Notes: generated from the letters alone by a model not told the origin. 5,833 nt of DNA from Candidatus Zixiibacteriota bacterium (GCA_030642025.1 DAOWOO010000103.1:1-5833); one strand, 5' to 3'. Positions 1 to 5,833 are shown, counted from the first letter of the stretch. Made by a program: numbers and translations.

Positions 1-18
1 CACATTTCAGTCTGAACC

Positions 19-39
19 AATATGGCGGCGTTCCATATT
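19..39. repeat. Short inverted repeat, possible operator or weak terminator
   Basis: AATATGG (19-25) and CCATATT (33-39) are perfect 7-base inverted arms around a 7-base spacer, followed by a run of four T. It could be a protein-binding site upstream of the small exported protein, or a weak terminator of a gene lying to the left of the window. The arms are short and AT-rich, so chance is a real possibility. Confidence 0.25.
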
Positions 40-112
40 TTCCGATTAAACGGGAACAATTTCGGTCTATGTTACTGTTATGGTGAGCAAACCGAATAAA
101 CAAGGCAATTAC

Positions 113-117
113 AGGAG
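113..117 (+). promoter_or_regulatory. Ribosome binding site of the small exported protein
   Basis: AGGAG lies 6 bases before the ATG at 124. This is a near-ideal Shine-Dalgarno match and spacing, and it supports both this start and the + strand as the coding strand. A long open frame on the opposite strand covers nearly the same bases. Confidence 0.8.
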
Positions 118-123
118 AAAAAG

Positions 124-531
124 ATGTTCAGAAAAACAACCGCTCTGATTTTGGCACTCGCATTTCTGCTTGGCCCCAGCATCTTTGCCGGCGTTAAAGG
201 CGAGTATAAGATCTTCTCGGGCACTCTCAGTTGCCTCGGATGCGATCTTAAAAAAGCCGTGGGTGCTCATGCCCAGTGCAGTATCTATGGCCACACCCAT
301 GCCCTCAAACTTGATGACGGCAGATATATCTCGTTCATGGAGAATGACAACTCGGCCGATCTCATCAAGGGGGAAAAATGGCACGGCAAAAAGGTGAAGG
401 TGCACGGTGTCTATCTCACCCAGGCCAACCTGCTCGATGTTGAGAGTTTTGAAGTTGAGGGGAAAAGCTACGGATGGTGTGAGAAACATAAGCGTATGGA
501 TCAGTGCCATGTGAAGATGTTCCAAGAATAG
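124..531 (+). CDS. Small exported Cys/His-rich protein of unknown function
   Basis: The product is 135 residues and I do not recognise a named family. Residues 1-22 form a typical signal peptide: a basic start (FRKTT), a hydrophobic core (LILALAFLLG) and a likely cleavage after SIFA. The mature protein is therefore predicted to be outside the inner membrane. It is rich in possible metal or redox ligands: a CLGC motif at 37-40, Cys52, His57 and His59 (GHTH), then Cys119, His122, Met125, Cys128 and His129 near the C-terminus. The CxxC is not followed by His, so it is not a c-type heme site. The middle (about 55-112) alternates short hydrophobic and charged stretches as in a small beta-barrel, for instance an OB-like fold; this is only an impression. 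The start is supported by a good ribosome binding site. The gene faces the bsh genes tail to tail across a terminator, so no functional link to bacillithiol is implied. A metal-binding or thiol-redox role is inference from the residues alone. Confidence 0.8.
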   Translation: MFRKTTALILALAFLLGPSIFAGVKGEYKIFSGTLSCLGCDLKKAVGAHAQCSIYGHTHALKLDDGRYISFMENDNSADLIKGEKWHGKKVKVHGVYLTQANLLDVESFEVEGKSYGWCEKHKRMDQCHVKMFQE

Positions 532-572
532 AAATCCTTTCAGGACATAATCATACTTAAAAAGAGGGAGCT

Positions 573-606
573 TAAAAGCCCTCGGTCGTACGACCGAGGG
601 CTTTTA
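573..606. terminator. Bidirectional intrinsic terminator between convergent genes
   Basis: This is a perfect 34-base palindrome. The left arm TAAAAGCCCTCGGTCGT is the exact reverse complement of the right arm, with its centre between 589 and 590. The GC-rich core is flanked by AAAA on the left and TTTT on the right, so on either strand the hairpin is followed by U residues. It lies 41 bases after the stop of the small exported protein and 16 bases after the end of bshB1, which converge on it. It can therefore end both transcripts. Confidence 0.9.
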
Positions 607-622
607 TATTACTTTTATCAAA

Positions 623-1342
623 TTAAATTGACCTAACCGGCATGTCGGCCGGGTTGTCAATTAAGATATTTTCCTTTATGGAAAACACTTCGGCATATTT
701 CACGCCAACCATATGTCCGTACTGCGCAGCGCTGATTGTCATAAACTCGAAAATATCAACACCCGGCTTGAATATCTCCTTTGACTGCGCCGATCCGTCG
801 AATTGCGAACGGTACGCCCTGACCGCCTCCAGCTTGCGCTCGAATTGATCGGTGATATCGACAAAAAAGGAATGCCTTACGTCACGAAATGATGATGAAT
901 AAATAATCTTATAAGGCCGGTGCGGTTCGCCTTCGAGCTGAAGCTTCTTCAATCCGGCCAGAAAACAGGCATCATATCCCAATTGCATGGCATACAGGTG
1001 ATCGGGATGGCGTTGAACCCAGTAAGGCAGGACAACCAGTCGGGGTTTAAACTGCCGAATCACCCGCGCAATTTTCAGCTTGTTTTCACGCGTCACCTCG
1101 ACACCGGCATCGGGAAGCCCCAGATTGCCCCGCCAGTAGAGACCCATAATTTTGGCGGATTTCTCGGAATCCCGCTGGCGCTCCTTGGCAGTCCCCCTGG
1201 TACCCATCTCTCCCTCTGTCAGATCGAGAACGCCGACCTTTTCGCCCTGATCGACAAGTCTTATAATAGTCCCGCCGCAGGTTATTTCAACATCGTCGCG
1301 ATGCGCCGCAATCGCCAGAACATCAAGAGCCGAATCAGACAC
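623..1342 (-). CDS. bshB1: Bacillithiol biosynthesis deacetylase BshB1
   Basis: This is a zinc-dependent PIG-L/LmbE family deacetylase. It removes the acetyl group from GlcNAc-malate to give GlcN-malate, the second step of bacillithiol synthesis, in the cytoplasm. I chose the GTG at 1342. It gives 239 residues, close to known BshB1 proteins, and starts just before the conserved core (LDVLAIAAH). AGGAG lies 7 bases upstream of it. The longer open frame begins at an ATG at 1369 and would add nine residues lying before the family's usual N-terminus. Numbered from the GTG, the metal motif is AHRDD at 13-17 and the second motif is RHPDH at 111-115. By analogy with MshB, His14, Asp17 and His115 bind zinc and Asp16 is the catalytic base. 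The motifs GEMGTRGT (44-51) and NLGLPD (73-78) are typical of BshB1. The usual Pro of AHPDD is Arg here. The start overlaps the bshA stop by 8 bases (GTGTCTGA), which suggests coupled translation. Confidence 0.93.
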   Translation of the reverse strand: MSDSALDVLAIAAHRDDVEITCGGTIIRLVDQGEKVGVLDLTEGEMGTRGTAKERQRDSEKSAKIMGLYWRGNLGLPDAGVEVTRENKLKIARVIRQFKPRLVVLPYWVQRHPDHLYAMQLGYDACFLAGLKKLQLEGEPHRPYKIIYSSSFRDVRHSFFVDITDQFERKLEAVRAYRSQFDGSAQSKEIFKPGVDIFEFMTISAAQYGHMVGVKYAEVFSIKENILIDNPADMPVRSI

Positions 1343-2459
1343 CGAGTATCTCCTGATAGTACTGTTCATACTCGCTGATTATCCTGTCGGCATTAAACCT
1401 TTCATCAGCAAGAGTATGGGCTTTTTCCCTGAAGAGAGCATGCTTTTCTTTATTTTGCAGAAGCTCCAGCGCCGAATCGGCCATTGCCGACGTATCCCCC
1501 ACCTGGTGCAGGTAACCGTTGACGCCATGTTCGATTACCTCAGTCAAACCGGTGCCGGATGTACTGATTACGGGGACACCACAGGCCAGGGCTTCCAGCG
1601 CCGCCAGCCCGAATGACTCTTCTTCGGACGGCAACAGGAAAATATCGGACAGCCGCAGGACCACCTCCACCCGGCTCTGATTGCCGAGAAATTTTACTTT
1701 ATCGGTAAGTCCCTTTTTATTGATCTGTCTCCGAGCCAGAACGGCATCGGGTCCCTCGCCGATCAGCAGAAGCCGGGCGGGCACTTTCATTTGAATCTTA
1801 TCGAAAATATCGATTACATCAATCAGTCTCTTGACCGGACGGAAATTTGAAATATGTGAAATAATAAACTCATCCGGATTGGCGAGATAATTTCTTTTAC
1901 AGCACGGATCATCGCCGGGATTAAACCGCTCGCTGTCGAAGAAATTATGAATCACTCTTATCTCCTTGGAGATTTTGAATTCCCTTACGGTTTCGTCGGC
2001 CAGGTATCGGGATACCGCGGTTATGCCGTCGGAAGCATTAATTGAAAACCGGGTGATATCATAATACGACGGGTCCGACCCCACCAAAGTAATATCAGTA
2101 CCATGCAGGGTGGTGATAATTTTCGGCCTAGTGCATTCAATCAGTTGTTTGGCCAGAAAAGCACAGGTGGCATGAGGAACGGCATAGTGAACGTGCAGAA
2201 TCTCCAGGCCATAGTGGGAGATTACCTCGGCCATTTTGGTCGCCAGGGCCAAAGTGTACGGCGGATGCTTGAACAGGGGGTAAGCCGTGGTCTCGACCTC
2301 ATGAAAAAAAAGATTCTGCTGATAGACATCCAGCCTGAACGGCAGAGCATAACTGATAAAATGCACCTGGTGCCCGCGCTCAGCCAGTTTACGGCCCAGT
2401 TCAGTGGCAACGATACCGGAACCTCCGGCAACCGGATAACAGGTAATACCTATTTTCAT
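1335..2459 (-). CDS. bshA: Bacillithiol biosynthesis glycosyltransferase BshA
   Basis: This is a retaining GT4 family, GT-B fold glycosyltransferase that joins UDP-GlcNAc to L-malate to give GlcNAc-malate, the first committed step of bacillithiol synthesis, in the cytoplasm. It has 374 residues, close to known BshA proteins, and no signal peptide. The N-terminal domain begins with MKIGITCYPVAGGSG, where the glycine-rich loop (12-15) contacts substrate, and carries the BshA signatures HVHYAVPHA (89-97) and TLHGTDIT (117-124). The C-terminal nucleotide-sugar domain has HISNFRPVKR (202-211), LLIGEGPD (231-238) and the GT4 E-x7-E motif with Glu281 and Glu289 (ESFGLAALE), then ACGVPVI. These signatures mark BshA rather than a general GT4 enzyme, and its neighbours bshC and bshB1 confirm it. 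The ATG follows the bshC stop after a single base (TAAAATG) and has no clear ribosome binding site, so it probably depends on translation of bshC. Confidence 0.96.
   Translation of the reverse strand: MKIGITCYPVAGGSGIVATELGRKLAERGHQVHFISYALPFRLDVYQQNLFFHEVETTAYPLFKHPPYTLALATKMAEVISHYGLEILHVHYAVPHATCAFLAKQLIECTRPKIITTLHGTDITLVGSDPSYYDITRFSINASDGITAVSRYLADETVREFKISKEIRVIHNFFDSERFNPGDDPCCKRNYLANPDEFIISHISNFRPVKRLIDVIDIFDKIQMKVPARLLLIGEGPDAVLARRQINKKGLTDKVKFLGNQSRVEVVLRLSDIFLLPSEEESFGLAALEALACGVPVISTSGTGLTEVIEHGVNGYLHQVGDTSAMADSALELLQNKEKHALFREKAHTLADERFNADRIISEYEQYYQEILGV
1350..1354 (-). promoter_or_regulatory. Ribosome binding site deciding the bshB1 GTG start
   Basis: On the minus strand AGGAG sits inside the last codons of bshA, 7 bases before the GTG at 1342. 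It lies downstream of the alternative ATG at 1369, so it cannot serve that ATG. Its position therefore favours the GTG as the real start. Confidence 0.8.
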
Positions 2460-2460
2460 T

Positions 2461-4098
2461 TTATTCTTTGAATCCGGAAAGGTATATCATTTTGTGGTCG
2501 GCACTATCATAATTCAAATTATTGATAATGTAATCCACCACCCCGAATCCGTACTTGGATATATAGTAGTTGATATTGTATGACCGCTCCTGAAGGTTGT
2601 GATACGGGAAAAGAGCCGCCACCAGCCGGTATATCTGGTTGCGTGTATCTTTCATACGTTTTTTATGCTGGTCGAATACTTTCTTTTCAAGAGCATTCAG
2701 CGCAAAATCAACCTTGCCGAACGTCTGTTCGGTCATCGGCTTCAGAACCGGGTCAAAATCCACAATAAGCTTGGCCATGGTTTTATAATCGTCACCGATC
2801 TTATCTCGTAATTGCTTGAGCTTCGCTTCGGTCTCCTCCGGGAAATAGCCGCCCAGGAGTCGGTTTATCAGAAGCTCGACGTCATCGGCAATATCCTCAA
2901 GGCTCAAGCCATGACTCTCCATAAGCTCCTCTTGCCGATGTTCGACAATAGTTGCGGATGGCCGAGAGCAATAGTACGGCTGAGTCAGTTTGAATAGCTT
3001 GAACAACCGGCCAATCTGGCAAAAATAGGCGATTTCTGACGGCCCTCCGACATGAGCCGCCACCGGAAATAAATATGACTGCCAGATTGGGCGAGTCAGT
3101 ACATCGGGAGAAAATTTCTCCGGATTGCGCTCGATAAGATCAAGAAGACCTGGAAGTCCGACCATCTTATCGCCGACGACAAATGATTCATCGGCGTAAT
3201 GGATTGGCTTTCGGGCCGGATCATGATAAAACAGGTGCACCGCCGTGAGTTTTTTCTCGGCCTGGATATGGTAGCCATCCATTTCCAGCAGAGTATCGGT
3301 CTGTTCCAGAATTGTTTTTGCAGTGAAATACTGCTCAACTATTCTCTGAAAAAACCGGCGTGAGCGCATTTTGACCTCCGGGTCGGCCGGCGAGAACATT
3401 ACCAGACCCAGATCAGGAAGAATATTATTCAAATGCCTGGCGAAGGCATCGACCATACTCTCACCCGGAGCGTAGGCCTTGAAAAGACGATCATACAACT
3501 CATCGGTAAAATCGGAAACGCCAAAGACTTCCCTGGTCTTTTTGATATATGCGCTATACGCTTCTTTATTATCAAAAACAATCTCCGAGGCGGGGACTCC
3601 TTTGCCGGGAGCCGCATCGTAGATCAATTTACCTGCCGAACCATCCTTTTCAAAATAATGAAAACGGTTTATCTCGGCAAAGTCATGATCATCGGAGGCC
3701 AGCCAAAAAACCGGTATGACGGGACGGCCCAGCTCTTTTTGAAGTTTCTCCGCCATTTTGACAATGCCAGCCGCCTTGTACAAAGTAAACAGCGGACCGC
3801 CGTACATTCCCACCTGCTGTCCGGTGAATACGCAAACGGCATTGCCCCGGCGCAATTGCTCAATTACCTCAAATGTTTTTTCACCGGCCTTGAAATGCTT
3901 ATTCTGGCGGTTAAGTATCTCGCAGAGAATATCCCGGTCAAACGGGGTATCGACTACCTTTGGCGCCGCATCACCGGGCGACGCTGTCAGCAGGTATTTT
4001 TGAAGTTTACTGTCGCCGTTTAAAAAATCGACGTACAAATTACTGTATTTAAACCTGTTTCCCTGCGGCATGGGTTGATTCAACACCTTCAACGACAT
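2461..4098 (-). CDS. bshC: Putative bacillithiol-forming cysteine ligase BshC
   Basis: BshC is the proposed last enzyme of bacillithiol synthesis, adding L-cysteine to GlcN-malate in the cytoplasm. Genetics in Bacillus supports this role, although direct biochemical proof has been hard to obtain. The product has 545 residues, close to the usual 540 or so. Family blocks are plain: VFTGQQVGMYGGPLFTLYKA from residue 90, then PVIPVFWLASDDHDFAEIN (126-144), a Rossmann-type core with the conserved DDHDF. Near the C-terminus a long charged helical stretch of coiled-coil type (EKKVFDQHKKRMKDTRNQIY) leads into LQERSYN (502-508) and the closing SKYGFGVVDYI block. The ATG at 4098 has AAGGTG 7 bases upstream. 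The next Met is residue 10, and starting there would trim the conserved N-terminus. bshC is the first gene of the bsh set. Its first 50 bases overlap the end of the broken RND gene, and bshA follows after one base. Confidence 0.95.
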   Translation of the reverse strand: MSLKVLNQPMPQGNRFKYSNLYVDFLNGDSKLQKYLLTASPGDAAPKVVDTPFDRDILCEILNRQNKHFKAGEKTFEVIEQLRRGNAVCVFTGQQVGMYGGPLFTLYKAAGIVKMAEKLQKELGRPVIPVFWLASDDHDFAEINRFHYFEKDGSAGKLIYDAAPGKGVPASEIVFDNKEAYSAYIKKTREVFGVSDFTDELYDRLFKAYAPGESMVDAFARHLNNILPDLGLVMFSPADPEVKMRSRRFFQRIVEQYFTAKTILEQTDTLLEMDGYHIQAEKKLTAVHLFYHDPARKPIHYADESFVVGDKMVGLPGLLDLIERNPEKFSPDVLTRPIWQSYLFPVAAHVGGPSEIAYFCQIGRLFKLFKLTQPYYCSRPSATIVEHRQEELMESHGLSLEDIADDVELLINRLLGGYFPEETEAKLKQLRDKIGDDYKTMAKLIVDFDPVLKPMTEQTFGKVDFALNALEKKVFDQHKKRMKDTRNQIYRLVAALFPYHNLQERSYNINYYISKYGFGVVDYIINNLNYDSADHKMIYLSGFKE

Positions 4099-4105
4099 CT
4101 TCTTT

Positions 4106-4111
4106 CACCTT
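4106..4111 (-). promoter_or_regulatory. Ribosome binding site of bshC
   Basis: On the minus strand AAGGTG stands 7 bases before the ATG at 4098, inside the coding remnant of the RND gene. It allows bshC to be translated independently of that gene, which matters because the RND gene is broken. Confidence 0.7.
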
Positions 4112-5059
4112 TATGGTTTCCCGACCCATAAAATAAGCGACGATATCATCAATCACGGTATAGACCACCGGTACAACTATCAGGGTCAGAAGCGTCGAAC
4201 TGGTCATACCGCCGATTACCGCCCTGGCCATCGGCGCCCGGAATTCAGCCCCGGGCCCGATACCGAGCGCGATTGGTAAAACGCCGAAAATAAGCGATAT
4301 CGACGTCATAAATATCGGCCGTAAACGGATCGGGCCGGCAATAAGGATTGCCTCTGTCCTATTTATACCACGATAACGATTCTGTTTTATGAAGTCAATA
4401 AGAAGAATAGCGTTCTTGGTTACAAGTCCCATCAGCATTATAATTCCGATCAAAGACATGATCGAAATCGATTCTCCCGTAAGAATAAGCATCAGGATAG
4501 CGCCGACAATCGCCAGGGGAAGTGAAAACATGATCGATAACGGGTCGAAGAATGATTCAAACTGCGACGCCAGAAGCAGGTAAATAAATATAATCGCCAG
4601 CAAGAGCGCATCGAACATGTACCCGAACGACCCTTCCTGCCATTCCGCTTCGCCGACCTTACTGATATAATAACCGGGCGGTAGCTGCATTTCGGAAACC
4701 TCGCTGAACACCTGCTCCATAACCGTTCCGGCAAAAGCGTCCGTAATCACATTGGCACCGACCCGAACCTCGCGCATACGGTCGTACCGGTTGTATTCAC
4801 CGATAGCCGTGGTTTTATTGAAGGATGCAACCGTCGAAAGCGGAACCAGGTAATTACGCCGTCCGGTTATTTCCTCATCACTCTCAACCAGCAACCGCCC
4901 GACCTGATTGGTATTGGTGCCATCCTCTTCCCTGAGACGGACCCTGACATCATACTCTTTGTCAGCTTCTTTAAACCTGGTTACCACATCGCCCTCTATC
5001 AAACTGCGTACCGTCATGCCTATCTGGTAAATGTTTATTCCCAGATCATTGGCCAGTCC

Positions 5060-5062
5060 TCA
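5060..5062 (-). other. In-frame TGA stop within the RND remnant
   Basis: On the minus strand the codons read GTT TCA ATT GAT TGA GGA CTG GCC AAT GAT. The conserved frame continues on both sides without a shift (VSID, stop, GLANDLGI). Relatives commonly have Arg or Gln here (AcrB has IDQEKAQALG), so a single C-to-T change of CGA to TGA is the simplest origin. There is no sign of programmed readthrough or selenocysteine use. Confidence 0.85.
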
Positions 5063-5439
5063 ATCAATTGAAACTTGCAGTTCCGGCTTACCTTCCTGAA
5101 GTGAGTTGGTAACGTCCACCGCCCCGGGAGCGCGCCGGAACATATCTTCCACATCGTAGACTATTTCAGTCAAAATATCTAGATCAGGTCCTCTGACTGA
5201 AAGAAGCGCCTGCCGATTGCCCCCGCCCTCTTCCTGTTGTACGGTCACCGCGTACTTGATACCGGGATACGAGGCCATAAGATTTCTTGTGCTGTCTATC
5301 ATTTCCTGCGCTGATAACGGCCTTAAATCCTGATCCACCAGTTTGACGAAAATTGAACCTTCATTAACAGGATTTTGGCCTGCCCCGATAGTGGTAAATA
5401 ACAGGTTATACTGGTTCTCAGAAACAATTTCCGAAATGT

Positions 5440-5488
5440 GGGCAGCAGATGTCTTTGTTCAGTGTCAAGAGATAGTCTCATCTGCCCC
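5440..5488. repeat. Imperfect inverted repeat at the RND breakpoint
   Basis: GGG-CAG-CAGATG (5440-5451) pairs with CATCTGCCC (5479-5487), giving nine base pairs if three bases are bulged. The repeat straddles the point where RND homology ends. It could be a rearrangement scar, part of a mobile-element end (5463-5488 begins TGTCAAGAGATAGTCTC), or chance. No transposase is present. Confidence 0.35.
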
Positions 5489-5578
5489 AGCGTTTGAATT
5501 TTAACGGAAAATCTTTTTGAGAACTCCTATATGTTTCACTTTTTTGAAATATTCTATTTTATTTTGAAACTAACAGAG
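5459..5578. other. Non-coding gap between corA and the RND remnant
   Basis: These bases hold no recognisable gene. The part next to corA (about 5505-5575) is strongly AT-rich and contains GTTTCA (5533-5538) opposite TGAAAC (5565-5570), separated by AT-rich sequence; this is too weak to call a terminator. On the minus strand an AGGAG-like sequence (5522-5526) is not followed by a fitting start codon. It may be a leftover of the missing start of a gene. Confidence 0.5.
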
Positions 5579-5833
5579 CTAAAGCCACTTTTTTCGTTTG
5601 AAAAAACCGACCATGATAATCGTGATAATTACCACGATTACCCAGAAGAGAACGTAGCCATATTCCCAATCCAGCTCCGGCATGAACCGGAAATTCATCC
5701 CCCACAGGCCGACCAGAAAGGTCGGCGGCATGAGAATAACGGTAAAGATGGTAAGGACCTTGATGATTTCGTTGGTTTTGGTGGAGACGCTGGAAAAATA
5801 TACCTCCAGCGCCGAGATAAGCATATCTCTATG
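5579..5833 (-). CDS. corA: CorA-type divalent metal ion channel, C-terminal end (partial)
   Basis: This is the C-terminal 84 residues of a CorA/MIT family (2-TM-GxN) channel, which takes up Mg2+ and sometimes Co2+ or Ni2+ across the inner membrane as a pentamer. The frame is open to the right edge (it reads HRDMLISALEVY), so the gene starts outside the window. The Met at 5824 is internal, not a start. Visible in order are the end of the long stalk helix, TM1 (VLTIFTVILMPPTFLVGLWG), the selectivity signature GMN with the pore-mouth loop FRFMPELDWEYGY, TM2 (VLFWVIVVIITIIMVGF) and the basic tail KRKKWL that is typical of CorA. The GMN and MPEL elements fit CorA better than the zinc exporter ZntB, but the substrate cannot be settled from this end alone. 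It ends in TAG and I see no strong terminator after it. Confidence 0.93.
   Translation of the reverse strand, partial: HRDMLISALEVYFSSVSTKTNEIIKVLTIFTVILMPPTFLVGLWGMNFRFMPELDWEYGYVLFWVIVVIITIIMVGFFKRKKWL

Larger units (their letters stand above)
1..123. other. Leader region with no gene
   Basis: No reading frame with coding character is seen here on either strand. The stretch contains a short inverted repeat (19-39) and ends in the ribosome binding site of the following gene. I looked for a promoter and found only a poor -10-like hexamer (TGTTAT, 76-81) with no good -35 partner, so I do not call one. The promoter of the next gene is nevertheless probably in this stretch, because there is no upstream gene on the same strand inside the window. 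Confidence 0.55.
4049..5458 (-). pseudogene. Broken RND (HAE1-type) efflux transporter, C-terminal part only
   Basis: This is the remnant of an inner-membrane proton-driven drug or hydrophobe exporter of the AcrB/HAE1 type. The frame is open from about 5458 to 4049 except for one TGA at 5060-5062, giving about 470 codons where the family has over 1000. By alignment from memory with AcrB, the remnant begins near the start of the second periplasmic porter half: TIGAG, then NEGSIFVKL (about 5391-5340). It continues through LQVSID-stop-GLANDLGI, LPPGYYI, and the membrane helices equivalent to TM8-TM12: LLLAIIFIYLLLASQFESF, LSIMFSLPLAIVGAILMLIL, SLIGIIMLMGLVTKNAILL, IFMTSISLIFGVLPIAL and TLLTLIVVPVVYTVI. 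The N-terminal membrane half, with the proton-relay Asp pair expected on TM4, and the first porter half are absent. Homology fades near 5440, and what follows upstream is non-coding DNA and then corA. The C-terminus runs about 25 residues past the last helix into bshC. It cannot make a working transporter as it stands. Confidence 0.9.

Noticed and set aside
109..525. A 138-codon open frame on the minus strand opposite the small exported protein
   Set aside because: It is antisense to a gene with a signal peptide and a good ribosome binding site, and its translation shows no recognisable domain.
920..1378. A 152-codon open frame on the + strand across bshB1
   Set aside because: It lies opposite a clear BshB1 with conserved motifs and has no family features.
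3433..4023. A 196-codon open frame on the + strand across bshC
   Set aside because: It mirrors the codon pattern of bshC on the other strand. The bshC frame carries strong family motifs and this one carries none.
5060..5062. TGA in the RND remnant as selenocysteine or a reassigned codon
   Set aside because: The family has no Cys or Sec at this position, no selenocysteine hairpin is apparent, and bshA uses TGA as a true stop.
5463..5468. Perfect TTGACA on the minus strand as a -35 box of a promoter facing the RND remnant and bsh genes
   Set aside because: The bases 15-19 positions downstream (around CTGCCC) contain nothing like a -10 box.
5399..5481. Short minus-strand frame from an ATG at 5481 as the real start of a gene
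   Set aside because: It is in a different frame from the RND remnant, its residues resemble no family, and it ends soon after 5350.
5579..5824. An 81-residue small membrane protein starting at the Met at 5824
   Set aside because: The frame stays open to the window edge and matches the C-terminal end of CorA, so this is a gene cut by the window boundary.

Overview
The window looks like ordinary chromosomal DNA from a diderm (Gram-negative type) bacterium that makes the thiol cofactor bacillithiol. The diderm inference rests on a fragment of an inner-membrane RND multidrug exporter, a family that works with an outer-membrane channel. Bacillithiol genes in such a background suggest a non-Firmicutes lineage, for example the Bacteroidota/FCB side or a related candidate phylum. 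No marker here fixes the phylum. TGA is a normal stop codon: bshA ends on it exactly where the family ends.

Layout, left to right. Positions 1-123 are a leader with no gene. A small exported Cys/His-rich protein of unknown function lies on the + strand (124-531). A perfect palindrome (573-606) then separates it from everything downstream, which is all on the minus strand, and can terminate transcription from both sides. Read in the direction of transcription (right to left), the minus-strand genes are the C-terminal end of a CorA-type metal ion channel (runs off the right edge), about 120 bases of AT-rich non-coding DNA, a broken RND exporter gene (about 5458-4049), and the tight three-gene set bshC-bshA-bshB1 (4098-623).

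The three bsh genes form a complete core bacillithiol pathway in one operon. BshA joins GlcNAc to L-malate, BshB1 removes the acetyl group, and BshC is the proposed ligase that adds cysteine. The junctions are very compact: 1 base between bshC and bshA, and an 8-base overlap between bshA and bshB1 if the well-supported GTG start at 1342 is used.

The RND gene is a pseudogene. It keeps only about the C-terminal 45% of the protein and has an in-frame TGA at 5060-5062. Its tail overlaps the start of bshC by 50 bases, so bshC was probably once transcribed together with it. The remnant's left-over DNA must now hold, or lie downstream of, whatever promoter drives the bsh genes. I see no convincing new biological system. 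The points most worth a second look are the decay of the RND gene with a possible mobile-element end at the breakpoint, the orphaned bsh promoter, and the uncharacterised small exported protein.
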